Shown here: positions 6,209-11,956 of the stretch, piece by piece
Numbering within the stretch: the stretch's first letter is position 1
How the letters are laid out: the number at the start of each line of letters is the position of its first letter
Source of the DNA: an uncultured Lachnospiraceae bacterium
GTDB lineage: Bacteria; Bacillota_A; Clostridia; Lachnospirales; Lachnospiraceae
NCBI GenBank assembly: GCA_902780985.1
Contig: CACZHN010000078.1
Span: 1-14,891 of the forward strand
Direction: 5' to 3'
Length of the DNA: 14,891 nt
Notes under the pieces: model-generated
What the model was told of the DNA's origin: nothing
Seen by the model: only the letters and a program-made list of their open reading frames with translations
The model's database searches: none
Translations under genes and position numbers: made by a program

Positions 6209-8011
6209 ATGATAAAACATTTCGATTACGAAAAAATAAAGCTCACACCGGGGCTTTTTAAGGAAAGAATGACAGTTGACGTTAAGTATCTTCTGTCACT
6301 GGACAGCAGAGCTCTTCTGCAGAACTATATGATGGAGGCGGGAATCATACTTCCGGAAAACTTTACTACGGAAGACCCGACGAAGACGTATTATCACTGG
6401 GGATGGGAAGCTCCTACCTGTCAGCTGAGAGGACATTTCCTCGGTCACTGGATGAGTGCGGCAGCCCGTGCTGCTGTATCGGAAGGAGACAGAAGCCTTA
6501 AGGCTAAGCTTTTCGATATCATCGACCAGCTGAAGGAAATGCAGAAACTGAACGGCGGTAAGTGGGTCGCACCTATTCCGGAAAAGTACATGAAGATCAT
6601 GGAGACCGACAGATATATCTGGTCACCGCAGTATACCATGCATAAGCTGTTTCTCGGACTGCTGGACTCATACAAGTATACGGGATATGAGCCGGCTCTG
6701 GAGATCCTTTCGGGACTTGCTGACTGGTATGTGGACTGGGTAAGCACGGTGGGTAAGGATAAGCCTTGGGTTATGTATCGCGGCGAGAGCGGCGGCATGC
6801 TGGAGATCTGGGCAGATCTTTACGGAATAACAAAGGATAAGAAGTACCTTAAGCTGGTAAAGGCATATGATACACCGGAACTGGTTAAGATGCTGGAAAA
6901 GGGACAGGATCCTCTTACGGCAAATCATACCAATTCAAGTATCCCATGGGCTCACGGCCTTGCAAAGCTTTACGAAGTTACAGGCGATAAGAAATGGCTG
7001 GATCTTACAAAGGCCTTCTGGAAATGCGCCGTAACCGACAGAGAATACTATGCAACGGGCGGTCAGAACGCAGGTGAGTTCTGGATTCCGCAGGGCCGGC
7101 TGGGCGAATACATTTCCGACAGAAATCAGGAATTCTGTACGGTTTACAACATGGTAAGACTGGCTGATTATCTTTACAGATTTACGGGCGAGGAGCTTTA
7201 CCTCGACTATATAGAGAGAAATCTTTACAACGGATTTCTGGCTCATCAGAATGCGACAACGGGTATGCCGACATACTTCATGTCCATGAAGCCGGAGTCG
7301 CATAAGAAATGGGGCACGGAGAGGAACGACTTCTGGTGCTGCCACGGAACAATGATACAGTCTCAAACGGTATATCAGGATCTGACATTTTATCAGGCCG
7401 ATGACGGTGTGACGGTGGCTCAGTACATTCCGGTCTCCGGAAAATGCAGTGTAAACGGCGCGGATGTTAATCTGGAAATGAACTCCGTAATGGACAGCTC
7501 TTCGGCGGATGCGCTGTTTGAAGAATCAGCGGATTCCGAAATGTCACGCTGGAACTTCGAACTGAAGGTCAGCTGCGACAAGGAAACAGAGTTTACCCTT
7601 TCTCTCAGAATTCCGACCTGGATCGATAAGGCACCGGTTATTACAGTGGACGGAAAGAAGGTAAGATCCGGAAAGAACGATTATAAGAACGGATTCCTTA
7701 AGATAAAGAGAGCATGGAAGGACAGTGTTATCGGAATAAGATTCGTACCTGCCCTCAGAGAAGAAGGACTGACGGACAGACCTGACTTAAAGGCAATCCT
7801 CGATGGCCCGATACTTCTTGCGGCAGTAGGCGCGCCGGTGAAGCTTATGGGCAAGTCCTATAAGTCGCTTATCAAGAAGACCGAGAGAGTATATCAGATC
7901 TATCCATGGCTTCAGAATCATTACAACGTAGCCTGTGACGGCGCAGACAGAGAACTGATGCCGCTTTACGAGATACAGGATCAGGCTTACAGCATTTATC
8001 AGAAAGCATAA
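6209..8011 (+). CDS. Glycoside hydrolase family 127, putative beta-L-arabinofuranosidase
   Basis: A 600-residue protein of the DUF1680/GH127 family, which removes beta-L-arabinofuranosyl residues using a zinc-bound cysteine nucleophile. The catalytic set matches the pattern known from HypBA1: general acid/base candidate Glu290 in AGEFW, zinc ligands Glu308 and Cys310 in QEFCTVYN, and the Cys377-Cys378 pair in FWCCHGT, the first of which is the expected nucleophile. An N-terminal alpha/alpha-barrel is followed by beta-rich domains from about residue 400. No signal peptide is present, so it acts inside the cell on imported oligosaccharides. The ribosome binding region is AAGGGG and AAGGA shortly before the ATG. 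An esterase gene follows after 21 nt, suggesting joint processing of substituted arabinosides. The exact linkage it cleaves cannot be read from sequence. Confidence 0.92.
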   Translation: MIKHFDYEKIKLTPGLFKERMTVDVKYLLSLDSRALLQNYMMEAGIILPENFTTEDPTKTYYHWGWEAPTCQLRGHFLGHWMSAAARAAVSEGDRSLKAKLFDIIDQLKEMQKLNGGKWVAPIPEKYMKIMETDRYIWSPQYTMHKLFLGLLDSYKYTGYEPALEILSGLADWYVDWVSTVGKDKPWVMYRGESGGMLEIWADLYGITKDKKYLKLVKAYDTPELVKMLEKGQDPLTANHTNSSIPWAHGLAKLYEVTGDKKWLDLTKAFWKCAVTDREYYATGGQNAGEFWIPQGRLGEYISDRNQEFCTVYNMVRLADYLYRFTGEELYLDYIERNLYNGFLAHQNATTGMPTYFMSMKPESHKKWGTERNDFWCCHGTMIQSQTVYQDLTFYQADDGVTVAQYIPVSGKCSVNGADVNLEMNSVMDSSSADALFEESADSEMSRWNFELKVSCDKETEFTLSLRIPTWIDKAPVITVDGKKVRSGKNDYKNGFLKIKRAWKDSVIGIRFVPALREEGLTDRPDLKAILDGPILLAAVGAPVKLMGKSYKSLIKKTERVYQIYPWLQNHYNVACDGADRELMPLYEIQDQAYSIYQKA

Positions 8012-8032
8012 GTATAAGGGGATTAAACAACT

Positions 8033-9595
8033 ATGGGATTACAGGAAAGACCTATCGTAACTACAGCTAAGACAGGAGGTAAGTACTGGGAACACGAATA
8101 CGACTCGTTCTTCTTAAAGGTTTATAAGCCTGAGAGCATGATCGACGGACAGGTTCATAATTACGGATTCAGGGCACCGTTCCTTCTCGTATTTGAGGAA
8201 GAGAAGATGGCGGCTGACGAGGCGGTGGATTTTGCCGAAACTACAGGCCTTGCAAATATTGCTGCATCCTACGATGCAAGCGTACTCTTCGTATATCCAA
8301 CCTGTGAAGGCGGATGGGATAATGCGGAGGAAAATGTATACAGCGACCTTATCGCAGAGACAAAGCTGCATTTTATATATGAGGACGGTATAGCACCGGT
8401 AACCGAGTTTTTTACAAATGAATTCAAGGGTTACTTTATTAGAGGAACCATTTTCCGTGCGGATATCTACAGCTACGGAAAATCAGCTGACTTTGTGGCA
8501 ACAAAGCTTCTGAAGAAGATTGACGGACAGTATCTCTGGGGACCGGGCGAGATCACACCTGCATGCTGTTCCATGGAACGCCTCAGTGTTATTCCGAAGA
8601 TAATGCGTGACGATATCGCATTTCTCAGTGTGGGAAACAGCGAAGAGATAAATCAGGCTTTTGACGGATGCAAGAATCTTCTTGTAAAGGATAAGGCCGA
8701 TTACGAAGAGGATTTCAGATCTTTTGTAAGAAAATATAAGATGTGGTGCGGCAATATCGAAATCGAGAAAGATTTCGAGGAAATGGGTGTTGTAGAGGAA
8801 GCAGGTTATACACTGGTCAATACACATAAGGCCGGATACTTTGCATATTATAACGAGGATCTTTTCAAGGACGGACCGGTTCCGCTTCTTATCGGATTCC
8901 ACGGCGGCGGAGATTCCGCAATGTACTTTACATTTACAACAGCGTGGTGGGAGATAGCCCATGAAGAGAAATTCCTCTTTGTAGCGGTTGAAAATCATCA
9001 GAATGTTCCGGCTTCGGATGCGGTACAGATCATAGAAGATCTGAAGCTGAAGTATAACATAGACGAAAAGAGAATCTACGCTACGGGATTCTCCATGGGA
9101 TGCGGAAAGACATGGGATATGTTCCATGAGTATCCTGATATCTTCGCGGGATTATGTCCGGCAAGCGCTCTTTTCCCTGTAAAGGATAATCCTTTCGGAC
9201 TTTCTCTCGGTGATCCGAGACTCAACATGACTACAGCGGTTCCTTTCTTCTATTCGGGAGGAGAGGATTCTCATCTGGCAGAGCTTCCGTGTCATGCGGA
9301 TACGGCTCTGGACAGGATCAAATACCTTGCACAGGTAAATGATCTGGCTGCGGATTTCGAATCGGTAAGTTTTGAAGATAAGGATAACTGGAAGGATCCG
9401 AAGTACGGTGCCGAGGCCGATGAAGTTGAGAAGGTTCCGAACGAACCTCGCGATAGCGTTCTCAACATAAGATATTATAAGAGTAAGGACGGAAAGGTAA
9501 GAACCGCGCTGGCAAGTGTCAGCAATCAGGTTCATGAATGCAGAGAGCATACATGCCGGGCTGCATGGAAGTTTATATCTAAGTTTTCAAAATAA
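8033..9595 (+). CDS. Intracellular alpha/beta-hydrolase esterase with degenerate N-terminal hydrolase-like half
   Basis: A 520-residue protein without signal peptide. The C-terminal half is an alpha/beta-hydrolase of the PHB-depolymerase/feruloyl-esterase type: oxyanion motif HGGG from His290, nucleophile elbow GFSMG with Ser354, likely acid Asp412 in GGEDSH, and catalytic histidine candidate His501 in NQVHEC (His506 also possible). The N-terminal half seems to repeat the fold in eroded form: APFLLVF near 48, VLFVYPT near 84-90, then IYSYGKSAD with Ser151, paralleling LLIGFHGGG, FLFVAVE and IYATGFSMG. It follows the GH127 gene by 21 nt with an AAGGGG ribosome binding site. Working with an arabinofuranosidase, it may remove ester groups such as feruloyl or acetyl from imported arabinosides; this substrate is an inference. 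A peptidase-type hydrolase is the main alternative. Confidence 0.82.
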   Translation: MGLQERPIVTTAKTGGKYWEHEYDSFFLKVYKPESMIDGQVHNYGFRAPFLLVFEEEKMAADEAVDFAETTGLANIAASYDASVLFVYPTCEGGWDNAEENVYSDLIAETKLHFIYEDGIAPVTEFFTNEFKGYFIRGTIFRADIYSYGKSADFVATKLLKKIDGQYLWGPGEITPACCSMERLSVIPKIMRDDIAFLSVGNSEEINQAFDGCKNLLVKDKADYEEDFRSFVRKYKMWCGNIEIEKDFEEMGVVEEAGYTLVNTHKAGYFAYYNEDLFKDGPVPLLIGFHGGGDSAMYFTFTTAWWEIAHEEKFLFVAVENHQNVPASDAVQIIEDLKLKYNIDEKRIYATGFSMGCGKTWDMFHEYPDIFAGLCPASALFPVKDNPFGLSLGDPRLNMTTAVPFFYSGGEDSHLAELPCHADTALDRIKYLAQVNDLAADFESVSFEDKDNWKDPKYGAEADEVEKVPNEPRDSVLNIRYYKSKDGKVRTALASVSNQVHECREHTCRAAWKFISKFSK

Positions 9596-9612
9596 TTACG
9601 GAGGAGCTCATA

Positions 9613-10406
9613 ATGAAAAATCAAAATGATGTTTATGTACTTTCAAACGGAGTTGAGATTCCGTGTATCGGTTTCGGAACATGGCAGACACCTGACGGTG
9701 ACGTGGCTCGTGAGGCTGTTAAGAGCGCCATTAAGGCCGGTTACACACATATAGATACAGCTCAGGCCTACGGCAACGAAGAGAGCGTAGGACAGGGTAT
9801 AAAAGAGAGCGGCGTGGCAAGAGAAGATCTCTTTATAACCACAAAGCTGTGGAATATGAGTCACAGTTATGAGCTTTGTAAGAGAGATTTTGAGGAGTCC
9901 CTTAAAAAGCTGGGACTTGACTATGTGGATCTTTATCTCATACATTGGCCGAATCCTATCACATTCAGAGATCACTGGCAGGAAGCAAATGCCGAAACCT
10001 GGAAGGCTATGGAAGAGTTATATAAAGAAGGCAAGATCAGAGCAATCGGTATAAGCAATTTCAGACAGGACTTTGTCCGGGTGAGACACAGGATGAACTT
10101 GTTGAATACAGCAGATCCAAGGGAATGATCCTTGAAGCATACAGCCCTCTCGGAACAGGAAAGATATTCGATGTACCTGAAATGCAGGCGCTGGCTGAAA
10201 AGTACGGCAAATCAATAGCTCAGATATGTATCCGCTGGAGCCTTCAGCAGGGGTATCTTCCTCTGCCTAAGTCGGTAACGGCTTCCAGAATAGAAGAGAA
10301 TATAAAGGTCTTTGATTTTGAACTTGAAGAGTCTGATGTAAAGCTTATTGCAGGACTCACAGGTTGTGTAGGTGTTTCGGGAGATCCTGATAATATGCCG
10401 TTTTAG
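9613..10406 (+). pseudogene. Aldo/keto reductase, disrupted by internal deletion and frameshift
   Basis: A broken aldo/keto reductase gene. The first part (9613-10067) reads intact through the catalytic tetrad Asp48, Tyr53, Lys78 and His111 to RAIGISNFR. From about 10068 the family sequence continues in another frame, as LCPGETQDELVEYSRSKGM then EAYSPLGTGK, ending at the TAG at 10404-10406. In intact relatives about 22 residues lie between SNF and this LCPG-like segment, so roughly 58-61 nt are missing. The original frame runs out at a stop at 10126-10128, giving a truncated 171-residue product without the C-terminal barrel strands. A strong GGAGGAG ribosome binding site at 9600-9606 remains and both halves are otherwise undamaged, so the event is recent or a sequencing/assembly error. 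The gene sits 17 nt after the esterase, probably in the same operon; intact enzymes reduce aldehydes and sugars with NADPH. Confidence 0.88.
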
Positions 10407-10422
10407 TTTCTTACGGTTATAA

Positions 10423-10445
10423 CGGAGAGCCTTATCGGCTCTCCG
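10423..10445 (+). terminator. Hairpin after the aldo/keto reductase, possible weak terminator
   Basis: A perfect 9-bp stem, CGGAGAGCC and GGCTCTCCG, with a 5-nt loop lies 16 nt after the reductase stop. No T-tract follows on the + strand, so it may be an mRNA-stabilising 3' hairpin or a weak terminator rather than a classic intrinsic one. It separates the carbohydrate cluster from the next promoter. Confidence 0.5.
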
Positions 10446-10496
10446 ATGTAATCGGAAAAAACAAAGAAAATTCAGAATTATGTCATGTATTTTTCA

Positions 10497-10525
10497 TTGA
10501 CGAGTTTCGGCATATTTTATATAAT
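10497..10525 (+). promoter_or_regulatory. Strong sigma-70-type promoter of the riboswitch unit
   Basis: TTGACG at 10497-10502 (5 of 6) and a perfect TATAAT at 10520-10525 are separated by exactly 17 bp. Transcription should begin near 10532, giving a leader of about 160 nt that contains the whole c-di-GMP aptamer and terminator. This is the best promoter match in the window. Confidence 0.8.
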
Positions 10526-10544
10526 TAAATTGTCAGATAAAACA

Positions 10545-10625
10545 GAATATTTGGCAAAGCAGAGGAAACTCTGTGACGCAAAGCTAGAGGGCCTAAGAAG
10601 ATATTTATGGTAGCCAGTTGCACTA
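10545..10625 (+). ncRNA. c-di-GMP-I (GEMM-I) riboswitch aptamer
   Basis: This leader RNA carries the hallmarks of the class I cyclic di-GMP riboswitch. GGCAAAGC at 10553-10560 opens the first hairpin, whose stem GCAGAG/CTCTGT (10559-10574) is capped by a GAAA tetraloop at 10565-10568. The conserved core GACGCAAAGC follows at 10575-10584. CCTAAG at 10592-10597 and TATGG at 10606-10610 together form the classic 11-nt GAAA receptor. The closing helix pairs GCAA (10554-10557) with TTGC (10618-10621). The promoter is immediately upstream and an intrinsic terminator immediately downstream. The expected effect is control of the following HTH and membrane protein genes by intracellular c-di-GMP. Confidence 0.95.
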
Positions 10626-10631
10626 TTGATA

Positions 10632-10677
10632 GCATCAGAAGGGCCGTGGATTACCCAAACTGATGCATTTTTGTTTT
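10632..10677 (+). terminator. Intrinsic terminator forming the riboswitch expression platform
   Basis: GCATCAG (10632-10638) pairs with CTGATGC (10660-10666), with an inner GGG/CCC helix possible (10641-10643 with 10654-10656), followed by a T-rich run TTTTTGTTTT at 10668-10677. It begins right after the aptamer. CAGTT at 10615-10619, which overlaps the closing-helix strand, can instead pair with AACTG at 10658-10662 and would break the terminator. This suggests ligand binding favours termination (an OFF switch), but the alternative pairing is only 5 bp. Confidence 0.8.
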
Positions 10678-10695
10678 AAAGACGGAGAGATGCCT

Positions 10696-10908
10696 ATGGA
10701 AGAATATGCTACAATCAAGGAAATCGCTGAGAGATGGGAGCTTACGACCAGGAGAGTACAGAAGATGTGCTCGGACGGAAGGATAACAGGGGTATTGAAA
10801 TTCGGTAAATCTTGGGCTATACCTAAAGATGCCGAGAGACCGCGGGATGAAAGAGTCACCACGGGAATGTATAAGAACTGGAGGAAAAAGTATAAGGTTT
10901 CGACATAA
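10696..10908 (+). CDS. Small excisionase/MerR-like HTH DNA-binding protein
   Basis: A 70-residue protein consisting of one winged HTH of the excisionase/MerR type: EEYATIKEIAERWELTTRRV, then the recognition region VQKMCSDGRI and the wing-like GVLKFGKSWAIPKDAERP, with a basic tail (YKNWRKKYK). I start at the ATG at 10696, which has GGAGAG at 10684-10689 with ideal 6-nt spacing. The in-frame ATG at 10663 lies inside the terminator stem, and the one at 10690 directly abuts the ribosome binding site. It is the first gene after the c-di-GMP riboswitch, so its expression should follow c-di-GMP levels. Similar small proteins are common in Lachnospiraceae. Its DNA target is unknown; no integrase is near, so an excisionase role is unlikely. 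Confidence 0.85.
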   Translation: MEEYATIKEIAERWELTTRRVQKMCSDGRITGVLKFGKSWAIPKDAERPRDERVTTGMYKNWRKKYKVST

Positions 10909-10929
10909 CATCGGAACCAAATAAGCGGG

Positions 10930-11787
10930 ATGTTAAACATACTTTGGTATTTCATGATATATTCCATCATAGGATGGATGATCGAAGTCAGTTTCCATGC
11001 AGTGACCATGGGTAAAGTAATAAACAGAGGATTTTTGAACGGCCCATTATGTCCGGTATACGGATCGGGTGTACTTATGGTCCTTATGGTAGTTGATCTG
11101 TGCGGAGAATGGTTTGGCTTTGAGACGGACCTGACTAAAGCAAGTACAATTGAATTATTCATAATCGGTATCATTTTCGCAACACTGATAGAATTGATAG
11201 CGGGATTCCTGCTTGATCAGATGTTTCATGCGAGATGGTGGGATTACAGAGACAGGCGCTTTAATCTGAACGGTTATATCTGTCTTGAGTTCAGTATTAT
11301 ATGGGGACTGGCAATAGCCTTCGTGCTGAGGGTTGTTCAGCCGGTGATCGAAGCTTTCGTGAGCAGTGTGCCTGTTAAAATATCTGTGATCATACTTGCT
11401 GTAATGTACGGTGTCTTCGTGATAGACCTGATACTTACTGTACTTACGGTGCTTAAGCTTAATAAACAGCTTGAAAAACTCAGTGAGATGGAGAAAGCTA
11501 TCCTTAAACTCAGTGACGGTATGTCCGAAATAATCGGAACGGGAACCATCAGGACTGTGGAGAAGATCAGCGATACCCACGAAAAGACTGAGCAGTATAA
11601 AGAGGAGCTGAAGGGAGAACTTAGGGATAAGGTAGAAAAGACCAAGGATGAACTCGAAGAAAGCTATAAGCGCATAAAGATTATTATCAGATATCATAGG
11701 ATATTCGGAATGGGACGACTTGTTTCGGCACTCGCAAAGAGCGGACACAGAAGATACCAGGAGATCCTCGACAGGATCAGACAGTAG
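10930..11787 (+). CDS. CmpB-like membrane protein (putative ABC transporter permease family)
   Basis: A 285-residue protein whose N-terminal half matches the family annotated as putative ABC transporter permease (ABC_trans_CmpB type). The signature segments are YSIIGWMIEVSFHAV near residues 11-25 and NRGFLNGPLCPVYGSG near 34-49. There are about five hydrophobic helices up to residue 185. The C-terminal 100 residues are highly charged and helical (KTEQYKEELKGELRDKVEKT), a probable cytoplasmic coiled coil. It begins 21 nt after the HTH gene with a poor ribosome binding site (AAGCGGG directly before ATG), so it may depend on coupling to the upstream gene. It falls under the same riboswitch and ends before a strong terminator. 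The transporter label is a family name only; no ATPase is adjacent in this unit and the function is uncertain. Confidence 0.85.
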   Translation: MLNILWYFMIYSIIGWMIEVSFHAVTMGKVINRGFLNGPLCPVYGSGVLMVLMVVDLCGEWFGFETDLTKASTIELFIIGIIFATLIELIAGFLLDQMFHARWWDYRDRRFNLNGYICLEFSIIWGLAIAFVLRVVQPVIEAFVSSVPVKISVIILAVMYGVFVIDLILTVLTVLKLNKQLEKLSEMEKAILKLSDGMSEIIGTGTIRTVEKISDTHEKTEQYKEELKGELRDKVEKTKDELEESYKRIKIIIRYHRIFGMGRLVSALAKSGHRRYQEILDRIRQ

Positions 11788-11811
11788 TTCGTTTTAAAGT
11801 CATCGATACGG

Positions 11812-11868
11812 CTTCGTATACGGCTGCATTATATAAATGCGGTCGTATACGAAGTTTTTTTATTTTTT
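11812..11868 (+). terminator. Strong rho-independent terminator
   Basis: A 19-bp stem (11812-11830 with 11836-11854, including two G-U pairs) with a 5-nt ATATA loop is followed by a T-tract at 11855-11868 broken by a single A. It lies 24 nt after the CmpB-like gene and ends the c-di-GMP-controlled unit. Confidence 0.95.
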
Positions 11869-11883
11869 AATCACATTTTAAAG

Positions 11884-11907
11884 ACTTTTTAAAAAGTGGT
11901 GTATTAT
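11884..11907 (+). promoter_or_regulatory. Palindromic operator candidate and -10 box upstream of the ABC transporter
   Basis: A perfect 14-bp palindrome, ACTTTTTAAAAAGT, occupies 11884-11897, and a TATTAT -10 candidate follows at 11902-11907. The -35 is unclear (TTTAAA at 11877-11882 with a 19-bp spacer is the best choice). The palindrome falls in the promoter spacer, where a dimeric regulator could bind. AT-rich palindromes also arise by chance, so the operator call is tentative. Confidence 0.4.
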
Positions 11908-11956
11908 AGTTAGTTCAAGCTCGGAGCAAAAATGAATTACAGGAGAACAAAATGTC

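Noticed and set aside
8483..9127. Minus-strand open frame of 214 codons
   Set aside because: It is antisense to the esterase gene, which has clear catalytic motifs; no domain is visible in the antisense frame.
10125..10406. Separate small gene of 93 residues
   Set aside because: It is the C-terminal part of the aldo/keto reductase in a shifted frame and has no ribosome binding site of its own; family sequence continues upstream of its ATG.
10663..10695. ATG at 10663 as start of the HTH gene
   Set aside because: It lies within the 3' arm of the riboswitch terminator and has no ribosome binding site; ATG 10696 has GGAGAG at ideal spacing.
10696..10908. HTH protein as excisionase of an integrated element
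   Set aside because: No integrase, attachment-site repeat or tRNA is visible nearby; the riboswitch context suggests a host regulator.
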